Shown: positions 43,142-51,874 of the stretch, piece by piece
Layout of the letters: every line of letters begins with the position of its first letter
Position numbering within the stretch: the stretch's first letter is position 1
The notes under the pieces: model-generated
Seen by the model: only the letters and a program-made list of their open reading frames with translations
Told to the model about the DNA's origin: nothing
The model's database searches: none
Assembly (NCBI RefSeq): GCF_001456955.1
Contig: NZ_KQ758467.1
Span: 124,001 to 188,000, forward strand
Length of the DNA: 64,000 nucleotides
Direction: 5' to 3'
Origin: Microbacterium enclense
GTDB lineage: Bacteria > Actinomycetota > Actinomycetes > Actinomycetales > Microbacteriaceae
Program-made: the position numbers and the translations under genes

Positions 43142-43986
43142 CACCACTCCTCCTCTCCGGCGAGCTCTTCGGGGCGCAGGCCCGAGATCCCGCGACGCAG
43201 CACCGTGATCTCGCCCGAGACGGTGTTGGCGCGCACATCGACGAACGAGCCGGCGAGGGCGCCGGTCGACCCGGTGTAGTTCGTGGGACCCGACCCCGAC
43301 CGCACCTGGCCGTCGATCTGCACGCGGCCGCTGACCGAGCGCGAGACGTAGTTCGCGGGGAGCGAGCGGTCGAGGCGGATGGTGGCGGTGCCGCTGACGG
43401 AGTTCAGACTGATCGCCTGGGTGGCGCCGCTGGAGTCGACGAGCATCGCGCCAGAGACCGTGTCGATGGATGCCTTCGTGATGCGGCCCGTGGCCGCGAC
43501 GTCGCCCGACACGCTGTTCGCGCTCAGGGCTCCGTCGAGTTCGCGCACCTGCACGTCGCCCGAGACGGCGTTGAGGTTGACGTCGCCGACGAGGCCGTCG
43601 ACCATGATGTCGCCCGAGACGGTGTTCAGGCGCACGTCGGTGCGCAGGCCCGCGACCAGGGCGCTCGCGCTGACGACGCCGAGGGTCAGGGCGACGGTGC
43701 GCGGCACCGCGACGCTCACCTCGGCCTTGGGGCCGCCCGCGCCGAAGTTGCGGAACACCTCGAGGAAGTTGTCCCACCGCAGCTGCGGGTGGTCGATCTC
43801 GAGGCGGCCGTCGACGACCTCGATGCGCAGGTCTTTGACGGTGACGCCGTGCACCTCGATGCGGGTGTCGGTCTCGTCGTGGGCGATCACGTCGACCTGA
43901 CCGCCCACGAGGCCGATCTTGAGTTCACGCACGGCATCGAGGTCGATGACGCGCGTCTCGCCGGGGTGGATGATCCATTTCTCCAT
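43141..43986 (-). CDS. DUF4097 beta-helix protein
   Basis: 281 residues of repeating NTVSGDI/NAVSGDV/NSVSGDV/DTVSGAM/NSVSGTA motifs about 18-20 residues apart, the pattern of the DUF4097 (putative adhesin-like) right-handed beta-helix. No signal peptide; the N-terminus (MEKWIIHPGETRVIDL) is cytoplasmic-looking. Coupled to PadR. In many bacteria DUF4097 proteins accompany PadR or anti-sigma regulators of envelope stress; its ligand is unknown. Confidence 0.88.
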   Translation of the reverse strand: MEKWIIHPGETRVIDLDAVRELKIGLVGGQVDVIAHDETDTRIEVHGVTVKDLRIEVVDGRLEIDHPQLRWDNFLEVFRNFGAGGPKAEVSVAVPRTVALTLGVVSASALVAGLRTDVRLNTVSGDIMVDGLVGDVNLNAVSGDVQVRELDGALSANSVSGDVAATGRITKASIDTVSGAMLVDSSGATQAISLNSVSGTATIRLDRSLPANYVSRSVSGRVQIDGQVRSGSGPTNYTGSTGALAGSFVDVRANTVSGEITVLRRGISGLRPEELAGEEEW

Positions 43987-44003
43987 TGCTGGGGCTCCTC
44001 ACT

Positions 44004-44044
44004 CGCGATATATCGCGTTGACATGAGTATCGCGATATATCGTG
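44004..44044 (-). promoter_or_regulatory. Two CGCGATATATCG dyads upstream of DUF4097-padR
   Basis: CGCGATATATCGCG (44004-44017), a perfect 14-bp palindrome, and a second copy CGCGATATATCGTG (44031-44044), centres 27 bp apart. They lie 18-58 bases before the DUF4097 start in otherwise GC-rich DNA. Confidence 0.7.
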
Positions 44045-44132
44045 TTTCCGTCAACCCCCCGACGACGGCGCGGCGCGCGCGTCGGTGGCTTCAGTGAGCG
44101 CAGCTAATCGCGGGCGGGGCTTTCGGCCGGTG

Positions 44133-44267
44133 GCTTCGACAAGCTCACCACCTGGGTGGTGGTGGCTTCGACGGGCTCAGTCACCTCGCGGCGAGGGTGG
44201 CTGCCTGGCTCAGCCACCTCGTGGCGCTGGCCGCCCGGACGAGAGAGGTTCCTGAGCCTGTCGAAGG
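44133..44267. repeat. CTTCGACAGGCTCAG-type words, second locus
   Basis: CTTCGACAAGCTCACC (from 44133), CTTCGACGGGCTCAG (44166) and the reverse CTGAGCCTGTCGAAG (44252-44266). The same word family occurs at 13343-13494. Confidence 0.6.
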
Positions 44268-44287
44268 AACCGGGACCCGCAGAAACA

Positions 44288-44322
44288 CGGATGCCACGCA
44301 CCAGAGCGGTGCGTGGCATCCG
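44288..44322 (-). terminator. 15-bp perfect hairpin
   Basis: CGGATGCCACGCACC (44288-44302) and its complement (44308-44322) with a 5-nt loop, 65 bases past the stop of the small membrane protein. Confidence 0.7.
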
Positions 44323-44386
44323 GGGCGGGCGAACCCGCCGGTGGGGAGGAGCGATGCGCACCCGAAACGCGTCGCTCCTCGGGGGG

Positions 44387-44551
44387 TCACACGGGCTTGC
44401 GGCCGCGGATCAGGCGGAACAACAGCACGATGAGAGCGATGAGGCCGACGATGATCGCGACCCACAGCAGGAAGTTCGCGGCCTGGCTCAGGCTGCCGAA
44501 GATCGCCAGCACGATCGCGGCGACGATGATGATGATCAAGAAGATGTTCAT
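44387..44551 (-). CDS. Small two-helix membrane protein (54 aa)
   Basis: Starts MNIFLIIIIVAAIVLAIF and continues SLSQAANFLLWVAIIVGLIALIVLLFRLIRGRKPV, giving two helices with a short polar hairpin and a basic C-terminus. AAGGA lies 9 bases before the ATG at 44551. It resembles the small hydrophobic stress peptides widespread in actinobacteria; function unknown. Strong hairpin downstream. Confidence 0.75.
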   Translation of the reverse strand: MNIFLIIIIVAAIVLAIFGSLSQAANFLLWVAIIVGLIALIVLLFRLIRGRKPV

Positions 44552-44637
44552 TGGGGGGATTCCTTACTCCCCGTGCCGGAACACGGGACCTGGCGAGTGG
44601 TGAAACCAACGTCCCATCCCCGTCGGCGTCCGCGCCC

Positions 44638-44688
44638 GGGGTTGACGACCGTCGAAAACCCTTGATAACCAGGCGCGTTGTCAACCCC
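44638..44688 (+). promoter_or_regulatory. Promoter with inverted repeat
   Basis: TTGACG (44642-44647), 16 bases, GATAAC (44664-44669), enclosed by the perfect inverted repeat GGGGTTGAC (44638-44646) and GTCAACCCC (44680-44688). It lies 58 bases before the Rho-N-like gene. Confidence 0.5.
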
Positions 44689-44745
44689 GCGCGCGTGTGA
44701 CGACTCCCGCCCGTAGCGTCGTCATCCCGACGGAAGGAGACGGCC

Positions 44746-45015
44746 ATGCCCCAGGGACGCGGGTCGAACAGCCTGAAAGACCCCGAGCTTTACGAGGAAC
44801 TACGCAAGCAGGGCGACTCGAAGGAGAAGGCGGCGCGCATCTCGAACGCCGCCGCGGCCCAGGGTCGCGAGAAGGTGGGTGAGAAGGGCGGGCACGCCGA
44901 GAACTACGAGGATCGCACCGTCGACGAACTGAAGAAGCGCGCCAAGGAGCTCGGCATCACCGGGTACTCCGGCAAGAAGAAGGCGGAGTTGATCGACCTG
45001 CTCCGCAACCACTGA
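44746..45015 (+). CDS. Rho N-terminal/SAP-like domain protein
   Basis: 89 residues: MPQGRGSNSLKDPELYEEL, KAARISNAAAAQG, then a C-terminal three-helix motif TVDELKKRAKELGITGYSGKK and KAELIDLLRNH typical of Rho-N/SAP nucleic-acid-binding modules. AGGAG 7-8 bases before ATG. The next gene, topoisomerase IB, starts 4 bp after its stop; both are DNA-linked. Confidence 0.85.
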   Translation: MPQGRGSNSLKDPELYEELRKQGDSKEKAARISNAAAAQGREKVGEKGGHAENYEDRTVDELKKRAKELGITGYSGKKKAELIDLLRNH

Positions 45016-45019
45016 CGCG

Positions 45020-45985
45020 ATGCCTCGACTGATCCGCGTCCGGCCGTACGAAGACCCCGGTTATCGCCGGGTGAGGTCGGGTTCGGGCTTCCGTTTCGTC
45101 GATCACACGGGCGCGTCCGCTCCCGAGCGCGACGCTGAGCGCGCGCGTGGTCTGGTGATCCCGCCCGCGTGGCGGGAGGTGTGGATCGCGAAGGAGCCGA
45201 ACGCCCACATCCAGGCCGTCGGCACCGACGAGGCGGGTCGACGTCAGTACACGTACCACGCCGACTGGTCGAAGCGGCAGGACAAGGGCAAGTTCGCCCG
45301 CGCGCTTCAGCTCGCCGAGGCGCTTCCGCGGGCGCGCGCCCGCGTGACGCAGTCGCTGCGCCGCCCCGAGGCGGACCGTGAGCGGGTGCTCGCGGTGTCG
45401 TTCCGTTTCCTCGACCTCGTCGCCCCGCGCGTGGGCAATGCGCGCTACTTCGTCACCAACGGCAGCCGGGGCCTCACGACTCTGCAGAGACGGGATGCCA
45501 CGGTCGAGGGCGACCTGATCCGTCTGTCGTTCCCCGCCAAGAGCGGCAAGCGCGCCGAGCTCTCGCTGCGCGATGCGGAGCTGGCATCCATCGTCGAGGA
45601 GCTCGCCCTGGGCCGCTCGCGCGCCGCGCTGCTGAGCTACAGACGCGGGCGTCGCCGCGTGCCCGTGACCCCCGGAGACGTCAACGGCTACGTGCGGTCG
45701 CTGACCGGCGGCCCGTTCAGCGCGAAGGATTTCCGGACGCTGCGCGGCACGATCCTCGCTGCGGAATCGCTGGCGAAGGTCGGTGCGACCGGCGGCAAGA
45801 ACGAGCGCAAGAAGGCCGAGGTCGCCGCCGTCCGCGCGACCGCCGAGGCGCTCGGCAACACCCCCGCCGTTGCACGGTCGAGCTACATCGACCCCCGCGT
45901 GTTCGCGCTGTACCGCAAGGGCCGCACGATGGAGCTCGGCGGATCGAAGGATGCCGCGATCAGGCGTCTGATCCTGGGGGAGTGA
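45020..45985 (+). CDS. DNA topoisomerase IB (poxvirus-like)
   Basis: 321 residues, bacterial type IB family. N-terminal RGLVIPPAWREVWI and AVGTDEAGRRQYTYHADW, then the catalytic domain: RVGNARYFVTNGSRGLTTL, FSAKDFRTLRGT (catalytic Arg and Lys region) and the tyrosine nucleophile in VARSSYIDPRV near residue 295. It relaxes supercoils by a 3'-phosphotyrosine nick. Its 3' end overlaps the convergent cation transporter by 26 bp. Confidence 0.93.
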   Translation: MPRLIRVRPYEDPGYRRVRSGSGFRFVDHTGASAPERDAERARGLVIPPAWREVWIAKEPNAHIQAVGTDEAGRRQYTYHADWSKRQDKGKFARALQLAEALPRARARVTQSLRRPEADRERVLAVSFRFLDLVAPRVGNARYFVTNGSRGLTTLQRRDATVEGDLIRLSFPAKSGKRAELSLRDAELASIVEELALGRSRAALLSYRRGRRRVPVTPGDVNGYVRSLTGGPFSAKDFRTLRGTILAAESLAKVGATGGKNERKKAEVAAVRATAEALGNTPAVARSSYIDPRVFALYRKGRTMELGGSKDAAIRRLILGE

Positions 45986-46955
45986 CGGCGTCGACGACGT
46001 CGGGCAGCCGGGGGACGGGCACGATGACGATGTCCTGCACCTTCCAGTCCAGGGCCACGCACCCCTGACGTGCCCGCTCGATGTCGGCGAGTGCCACCTT
46101 CCGGCGACGCGGGACGACGAACGCCTCGATATGGAAGACGTGGCCCTCGTCGCGTACGCGGCTGCCGGCCCGGGCCACCCAGGGCAGTCCCGCGAGGTAC
46201 TGGTCGACGCGGCCGGCGAGCGGGTGCGGACGGTTGTCGTCGAAGGTGGTGGCGCGGGCGTCCATCAGGTCGACGACGGCCGCCCGGAGGTTGCTGACGC
46301 CGTCGTGCAGGATGCTGCCCGAGATGAAGATGGCGGCCGCGGCATCCATCCACCACAGCCCCACGCCGATGCCGAGCACCCCGACGATGGTGCCGAGGGA
46401 GGTCTGCCAGTCGGCCTTGTTCATGTCGGCGTCGGCGTAGAGCACCTTGTTGTGCAGCTCGCGCGCGAGGCCGAGCTTGAGGCGGCCGAGGATCACCGGA
46501 GGGATGCCGGTGACCGCCATCACCGCGATCATCAGCCAGCCGAGCCAGATCGTGACGCCGAAGAGATCGACCGTGCCGATCGTGGGGTGCTCGCCGCGGA
46601 GGAGGTTGATGGAGGAGTCGACCAGGAGGAAGGTGCCCATACCGGTCAGGGCGACCGCGGCCACGAGGTGTCCGACAGCGACGGAGCGGTGGAAGCCGTA
46701 CGGATGCCGTGTCGTCGGCGGACGCCGCGCGAGCCGCACGGCGATGAGGAACGCGATCGGCGGGATGAACGAGAGCAGGTCTTCCGACCAGGCCGCCTTC
46801 ATCGCTTGCGAGCTGCCGAGCACGATGAACACGAGCGTTGCGGTGACGACGAGCACGCCGATCGTGACCCACTCCAGGCGCACGGCCCGGCGCAGGGCCT
46901 CGACCTGCTTCGGCGGCAGTTCGGTGCGGCCGAAGCGCACGGTCTCGCCGCTCAT
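45960..46955 (-). CDS. Cation diffusion facilitator transporter
   Basis: 331 residues with about six helices in the first 215 and a cytoplasmic C-terminal domain with VFHIEAFVV. Motifs: SEDLLSFIPPIAFLIAV, RHPYGFHRSVAVGHLV, DADMNKADWQTSLGTIVGV (metal-site Asp residues, where classical CDFs have HxxxD). Metal not determinable. The ATG overlaps the stop of the small lipoprotein upstream (ATGA). Confidence 0.85.
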   Translation of the reverse strand: MSGETVRFGRTELPPKQVEALRRAVRLEWVTIGVLVVTATLVFIVLGSSQAMKAAWSEDLLSFIPPIAFLIAVRLARRPPTTRHPYGFHRSVAVGHLVAAVALTGMGTFLLVDSSINLLRGEHPTIGTVDLFGVTIWLGWLMIAVMAVTGIPPVILGRLKLGLARELHNKVLYADADMNKADWQTSLGTIVGVLGIGVGLWWMDAAAAIFISGSILHDGVSNLRAAVVDLMDARATTFDDNRPHPLAGRVDQYLAGLPWVARAGSRVRDEGHVFHIEAFVVPRRRKVALADIERARQGCVALDWKVQDIVIVPVPRLPDVVDAVTPPGSDA

Positions 46956-47479
46956 GGCGCGATCCCTTTCCGCTGCGCTTCCTCGGTGAGGAAGCTCTCG
47001 AGCCGCGACAGGAAGGCGTTCTCGCCCAGCGGCACCAGCATCACGAGCTTGACCTTCTCGCCGTCGTCGAGGGTTGTCTCGGCCCAGGGGCGCGTCGTCC
47101 CCGCCTTGGTCGTCCAGGGCGTCTTGTCGGTGAGGCCCCCGGCGACGACGTCGAGGTCGCCGTCTTCGAGGCCTCGCACGAGCGACTCCTCGGAGCCGAT
47201 CGTCCACTCGACGTCGGCGCCGAGCGACTCCGCGAAGCCGGTGAGCGCCTCGGCCTCGGTGCCGGTGGGCTCGCCGTCGCCGAGCTCGATCCATCCGTCG
47301 TTCGGTGAGACCCCCGCGCGCAGCACCCCGCCCTCGACGTGCTCGAGCGTGCCGTCGGGGTCGGACGGAATGTGGATACCGCACCCGCTCAGCACCAGGA
47401 TGCCGAGGGCGGCCGCGAGGGTCGCCGCGCGTCTCGATCTGGCCACGGCGCTCCTCCACATCGACTCGGACGTCGTCAT
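46952..47479 (-). CDS. Short solute-binding-like lipoprotein
   Basis: About 175 residues. Lipoprotein signal ARSRRAATLAAALGILVLS with lipobox VLSGC. The mature part reads VLRAGVSPNDGWIELGDGE, EAEALTGFAESLGADVEW, SEESLVRGLEDGDLDVVAGGL, matching one lobe of family 3 (amino-acid type) binding proteins, which are usually about 250 residues. An alternative ATG is at 47461. Coupled to the CDF transporter, so it may be a metal or substrate scout for it rather than an ABC component. Confidence 0.75.
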   Translation of the reverse strand: MTTSESMWRSAVARSRRAATLAAALGILVLSGCGIHIPSDPDGTLEHVEGGVLRAGVSPNDGWIELGDGEPTGTEAEALTGFAESLGADVEWTIGSEESLVRGLEDGDLDVVAGGLTDKTPWTTKAGTTRPWAETTLDDGEKVKLVMLVPLGENAFLSRLESFLTEEAQRKGIAP

Positions 47480-47922
47480 TGTGGAGGGGACCGCCGCGGG
47501 CCGTCGCGGGGGTTGCGGAGGTGGTCGGCGGGTCGTATCGGTTTGCCGAGGAGGCGCCCAGAGGTTGACGCGGACGGCTCGCCCTCGCACGAACAGGTCT
47601 GGGATCGTGCCCATGATCGCGGTGACGACGGATGGGCTCTCTTCTGCCCCTTCGCCTTCGCTGAGACCGGACTCGACTTGACCTTCACGAAGCCCGGTGC
47701 GGGCCTTGATCGGAGCCGTCGACCACCACAAGCCTGCGCGTAGACCTTCCCGAGAGAGTCGCCGGTACCGACGCGTGGCACGACACATGCACCAACGGAC
47801 GCGTGTGAACATCGTATTCGTCGTCGGCTCCCTTCTTCCATCGGAGGGACGCACCACCTCGGAGACGTCAGGCCTCGCTGGGCGGATCGCTTCCGACTGT
47901 CAGTCCCGAGGGAGTCGTCCCA
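47480..47922. other. Spacer at the start of the accessory stretch
   Basis: 443 bp without a convincing gene, hairpin or repeat. It marks the change from strongly biased codons to the weaker bias of the genes that follow. No tRNA or attachment site is visible. Confidence 0.4.
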
Positions 47923-48600
47923 TCAGTGCTGCTCAAGGATCCATTCGAGAAGCTCTCGCGGCTTCATCGTCCCCATGCCTTCGCGGACGACGAGGTCAGC
48001 CTCTTCGAACCGCGTATCCCAGGGGTCCCGGGTGTAGGGGATTGCGATGCAACGCATCCCCGCTGATTTGGCGGCGAGGACTCCAGCGACGGCGTCCTCG
48101 ATCACAACGCAGCTCTCGGGCGCATGCCCGATCCGTTGGGCAGCCTCGAGGAAGACGTCGGGAGCCGGTTTGCCCTGTGGGACATCAAAGGCCGAGACGC
48201 GGATCGCTAGAAGGTCGGCCACTCCTATGGCGGTCAGGGCGGTGAGGATCAAATCATTCGATGAACCGGAGGCGACAGCCATCGGGATTCCCTGCGCGGA
48301 GAGAAGTTCAACGAGCTGAACCGCCTGTGGGAACGGGCGTACGGTCGGAAGAAGTCTCACGATGTGTGCAAACTTCTGCAGCGTGAGTTCACGTGGGTCA
48401 GCGTTCACCCCGAACTGGTGCGCCATCAGTTCCATCACTTCGTGACCCCCCATTCCGATGAACGGCTTTTTGAGCTCGGGGGTGAGGTCGATGCCGTAGT
48501 CGGCGAAGGTGAGACGCTCGGCTTCGAAGAGCACGGGCTCTGAGTCGACGAGGACTCCATCCATGTCCCACAGGACCGCTATGTCAGATGTGGTTTCCAT
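47923..48600 (-). CDS. HAD-superfamily phosphatase (phosphoglucomutase-like)
   Basis: 225 residues. HAD motif I WDMDGVLVDSEPV, motif II VASGSSNDL, motif III with Lys in GKPAPDVFL and motif IV VIEDAVAGVLAAKSAGM. Cap region suggests the beta-phosphoglucomutase/sugar-phosphatase subgroup. AGGAG 8 bases before ATG. Operon with the MFS gene upstream (44-bp gap). Substrate unknown. Confidence 0.9.
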   Translation of the reverse strand: METTSDIAVLWDMDGVLVDSEPVLFEAERLTFADYGIDLTPELKKPFIGMGGHEVMELMAHQFGVNADPRELTLQKFAHIVRLLPTVRPFPQAVQLVELLSAQGIPMAVASGSSNDLILTALTAIGVADLLAIRVSAFDVPQGKPAPDVFLEAAQRIGHAPESCVVIEDAVAGVLAAKSAGMRCIAIPYTRDPWDTRFEEADLVVREGMGTMKPRELLEWILEQH

Positions 48601-48644
48601 TGCGTGGCTCCTGGATTCGCGACTGATGTGGTGCAAGACCGCCG

Positions 48645-49862
48645 TCAGCTGGCTTTGGAAGAAGTGGCTCGGGGGAGGGCGAAGCTGAGGGCGAGCGCGA
48701 TGAGCCCGGCGGCGGGAATCACGAGCAGCGCAGCTTGCAGGCCAGCGGTCTCGGAAAGGGCGCCAATGACGGGCGGCGAGGCGAGGAAACCCAACCTCAT
48801 CAACCACGACACGATCGCGATACCGGTCCCGCGCCGCAAGCCCGGGAGTTCATCCGCCGCGGCCATCGCGGCTGGCACCAGCGTTGCGACTCCAAGCCCG
48901 GCAGCGGCGAAACCTGCGATGGTGCCAGGGACGGAGGGAAACAGCAATGCTGTGCCCATGCCAAGGGCGATGATGACACCGCCGACGCGAGCGACGGCCC
49001 GCTGGCCGAAGCGGTCTACAAGGGGGTCTCCGGCAAGGCGACCCACGAACTGCGCAGCAACCAGAGCCACAAGGCCGGTCGCGGCGATTGCCGGGGCGGC
49101 GCCCAGGTCGTCACCGAGATAGAGGGCAGCCCAGGAGAAGCCCGCATCCTCCACCAGCGTTCCAGCGATAGCCACGAAGACGAGAGCTACCAACATGAGC
49201 ACGATCCGCGGGTTCGATCCCCGCCGGACCACACTGACCGCGCCGGAATCCGCCGGTGCGATGACGTCCGATTCCGGATCCCGACCGGGAAGCGTAAGAC
49301 GGAGGGCGATCGCTGCGATGACCACAAAAACCAGCGCGGAGATGGACAGGTGAATCCCCAGCGGAATTCCCAGTGCGATGGCTGCGGCGGCCATGCCGCC
49401 ACCGGTCACCGCCCCCACCGACCAGATGGCGTGAAACGAGTTCAAAATGGACTTGCCGTACTCACGCTGCACTCGCATCCCATGGGCATTCTGCGCAACG
49501 TCGGTGATGGAGTCCGCGGCGCCCCCCACAAGGAGCGCCACAACGAACAGCGGAACAGAGGGAGCCAGGCCGGCCGCCAGAAGTCCCAGGGCAGTGACGA
49601 TCGTGCCCGCCACTGCCAGGCGCCCTGATCCGGCCCACCGTACGAGAGCCCCCGCAGCCAGGCCCGCCGCGATGGCCCCCGCGGGGAAGGCGATGATCGT
49701 CAACCCGTAGGTCCCATTGTCGAGACCGAGCACGTCTTTGATCTCGGGGTAGCGCGGAAGGATGTTGGCGAACAGGGCCCCGTTTGTGAAGAAGAGGGCG
49801 GACACCGCCAGGCGGGCGCGGCGGGCGACGCGTGTCGGAGCGGCGGTTGTGGTCGACGTCAT
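48645..49862 (-). CDS. MFS transporter (YbjJ-like)
   Basis: 405 residues, 12 helices: FFTNGALFANILPRYPEIKD, VGGAADSITDVAQNAHGMRV and LNSFHAIWSVGAVTGG are typical of the YbjJ/fucose-permease-like subgroup. The ATG at 49862 has TACGAT exactly 7 bases upstream (leaderless), and a 20-bp dyad covers this promoter. Divergent from maa-tetR. Confidence 0.88.
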   Translation of the reverse strand: MTSTTTAAPTRVARRARLAVSALFFTNGALFANILPRYPEIKDVLGLDNGTYGLTIIAFPAGAIAAGLAAGALVRWAGSGRLAVAGTIVTALGLLAAGLAPSVPLFVVALLVGGAADSITDVAQNAHGMRVQREYGKSILNSFHAIWSVGAVTGGGMAAAAIALGIPLGIHLSISALVFVVIAAIALRLTLPGRDPESDVIAPADSGAVSVVRRGSNPRIVLMLVALVFVAIAGTLVEDAGFSWAALYLGDDLGAAPAIAATGLVALVAAQFVGRLAGDPLVDRFGQRAVARVGGVIIALGMGTALLFPSVPGTIAGFAAAGLGVATLVPAAMAAADELPGLRRGTGIAIVSWLMRLGFLASPPVIGALSETAGLQAALLVIPAAGLIALALSFALPRATSSKAS

Positions 49863-49880
49863 GCGTACGATCGTACACAT
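49861..49880. promoter_or_regulatory. Operator between divergent leaderless promoters
   Basis: ATGCGTACGATCGTACACAT is a 20-bp palindrome with one mismatched pair; it overlaps the -10 (TACGAT, minus) and the start codon of the MFS gene and ends 4 bases before the -10 (TATGGT, 49885) of the acetyltransferase gene. Confidence 0.65.
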
Positions 49881-49896
49881 AGCGTATGGTCGCCTC

Positions 49897-50484
49897 ATGA
49901 CCACCGATTACTTCGCGGGCGATCCCCGCAGCAATCGCGAGCGCATGCTCGCCGGCGAGCTCTACATCGCAGACGATCCCGACAGTGCACGCATCGCGAA
50001 GCGAGCCCTCGAGCTCATGCACGCTTACGGGGTAGCGACCGCCACTGCGCCGGACACCGCGCGACCGCATTTGCAAGAACTGCTCGGTACGCTCGGCGAG
50101 GACGCCTACGTCAAGCCGCCTCTATTCGTCGATTACGGCGAGAACATTCACATCGGCGCCCGCACCTTCGTCAACTACAACCTGACAGCGCTCGACGTTG
50201 CCGAGATCCGCATCGGCGAAGACTGCCAGATCGGTCCCAACGTGCAACTACTCACGCCTACGCATCCGATCGAACCCGGGCCGCGGCATGACAAGCTCGA
50301 GGCGGCGAAGCCCATCTCAATTGGCGACAACGTGTGGCTTGGGGGCGGGGTCATCGTGTGTCCAGGTGTCTCCATCGGCGACGACTCCGTCATCGGCGCC
50401 GGCTCCGTCGTGACGCGTGACATCCCCGCCGGAGTTGTCGCTGTCGGAAGCCCCGCCCGCGTCGTGAAGGAGATCGGCGCGTGA
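49897..50484 (+). CDS. Maltose/galactoside O-acetyltransferase-like protein
   Basis: 195 residues of left-handed beta-helix acyltransferase: N-terminal MLAGELYIADDP cap, then hexapeptide repeats and the catalytic His in TPTHPIEPGPRHDKLEAAKPI, ending GSVVTRDIPAGVVAVGSPARVV. TATGGT 6 bases before ATG (leaderless). GTGA overlap with tetR. Transfers acetyl from acetyl-CoA to a sugar. Confidence 0.93.
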   Translation: MTTDYFAGDPRSNRERMLAGELYIADDPDSARIAKRALELMHAYGVATATAPDTARPHLQELLGTLGEDAYVKPPLFVDYGENIHIGARTFVNYNLTALDVAEIRIGEDCQIGPNVQLLTPTHPIEPGPRHDKLEAAKPISIGDNVWLGGGVIVCPGVSIGDDSVIGAGSVVTRDIPAGVVAVGSPARVVKEIGA

Positions 50485-51071
50485 GCGTCCCTCCGTCTCC
50501 TCGCTCGCGACGGCTCGACCCTCGGCGTCGCGAGCGGATCGTCGACGCTGCACTAGATGTCATCGCGTCAGAGGGGGTCGCGGGAATTTCGCACCGCAAA
50601 GTCGCCGCTGCCGCTGACGTCCCCCTCGGCTCGATGACCTACCACTTCACCGGGATCGATCAACTCATCCATGAAGCATTCACCCGCTTCGCGACCTCCG
50701 TTAGCGATCAGATCGGGCAGCGCATGCTCACCGCGCAGACGAGGGATGACGCAGTGGACGCTCTCGTCGCGCACATCGACGATGATCTCTTCGGCAGCCG
50801 ACGTGATCTCGTTCTTACCCACGAGCTCTACACGCTTGCCGCTCACGACGACCGTTACCGCCTTCTCACGACCGACTGGATGAAACGCAGCCGCAGCGCC
50901 CTTGAAAGGCACTTCGACCCCACTGCGGCTCGCATCCTGGACGCGCTCGTCGAGGGTCTCACCGTCCATCGGGCCCTCGATCTGGAAGCGGTTCCCCCCG
51001 GACTCGCCCGCAGAGCAGTGTCGCTTGTGGTCGGAAACGAACGACGCTTCGACGAACCGACGCGCCAGTAG
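50481..51071 (+). CDS. TetR-family regulator
   Basis: 196 residues: RRERIVDAALDVIASEGVAG, ISHRKVAAAADVPLGSMTYHF is the helix-turn-helix (about residues 18-57). It overlaps the acetyltransferase gene (GTGA). Probably represses the divergent MFS and acetyltransferase promoters through the 49861 dyad. Confidence 0.9.
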   Translation: MSVPPSPRSRRLDPRRRERIVDAALDVIASEGVAGISHRKVAAAADVPLGSMTYHFTGIDQLIHEAFTRFATSVSDQIGQRMLTAQTRDDAVDALVAHIDDDLFGSRRDLVLTHELYTLAAHDDRYRLLTTDWMKRSRSALERHFDPTAARILDALVEGLTVHRALDLEAVPPGLARRAVSLVVGNERRFDEPTRQ

Positions 51072-51103
51072 CGGTATCACCCACCGAACCGGTAATCGAG
51101 ATC

Positions 51104-51129
51104 GGTGCAAGAACGATCGGCTCTGCACG
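51104..51129. repeat. 26-bp palindrome, copy 1 (upstream of DHFR-like 1)
   Basis: GGTGCAAGAACGATCGG then CTCTGCACG: a diverged copy of the element whose perfect form is at 52573. Lies about 35 bases upstream of the -10 of the gene at 51176. Confidence 0.6.
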
Positions 51130-51175
51130 CCCCGGGGGTCTGGAGACGGGCTCTCAGCCTGCGTATGGTCGACCC

Positions 51176-51766
51176 ATGAGTCGGATCATCGTGGAGCAGC
51201 TCATCACCGCAGACGGGTTCGTGCAGGACTCGGACGGCGGCATGAAGTTCATGGACGTAGAGCCGATCGACGACGCGGACTCCGAACAGATGAAGATGTT
51301 GAGCCGGGTCGGCGGCATCGTCCTCGGTCGACGTACCTACGAGATGTTCTCCAGTTACTGGCCGGCCGTTGACCCCGCCGATGAGCCGGTCGCCGGATGG
51401 ATCAACTCGCTCCCCAAACACATCATCAGCAACACCCTCGACTCTGCTCCGTGGGGGGACCTCGCCCCCGCCATCATTGAGAGGGGCGACCCCGCGGAGA
51501 CAGTCGCGCGACTTCGCTCGAAGGTGGAAGGCGACCTCATCGTTTGGGGAAGCCTGCAGCTCACCGATGCCCTGTTCCGCGAAGGGCTGGTGGACGTGTT
51601 GCGCCTCCGCGTTGTTCCCAGCCTCATCGGTGAAGGTCGCGGACCGACGCCCGCCGACATCGGCCAAACAGTGATCAGCCAGGTCGCGAGCCACGCAGGT
51701 CCCGGCTGGGTGACGATCGAATACCAGGTCGCAAACCGCGATGACGGCGCAACCTCGGGCACATAA
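51176..51766 (+). CDS. DHFR-like reductase (RibD C-terminal fold), 1
   Basis: 196 residues: MSRIIVEQLITADGFVQ, GGIVLGRRTYEMFSSYWP, DLIVWGSLQLTDALF, RLRVVPSLIGEGRG, the pattern of the dihydrofolate-reductase/RibD-C family. NADPH-dependent reduction is likely; substrate unknown. TATGGT 6 bases before ATG. Convergent with a second, distant family member. Confidence 0.9.
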   Translation: MSRIIVEQLITADGFVQDSDGGMKFMDVEPIDDADSEQMKMLSRVGGIVLGRRTYEMFSSYWPAVDPADEPVAGWINSLPKHIISNTLDSAPWGDLAPAIIERGDPAETVARLRSKVEGDLIVWGSLQLTDALFREGLVDVLRLRVVPSLIGEGRGPTPADIGQTVISQVASHAGPGWVTIEYQVANRDDGATSGT

Positions 51767-51874
51767 GGGCGTCGCCCCGCTGATGCGAAGACCGAATGCC
51801 CGAGGCGCGCTCTAAGCGGCATGGGTGGTAGTGCCCAACCGATGTGTTTCGCAGCGTCTTGCTACTCGCAGGGG

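Noticed and set aside
47697..48245. Plus-strand open frame opposite the HAD gene
   Set aside because: Overlaps the certain HAD coding region on the other strand and shows no motif.
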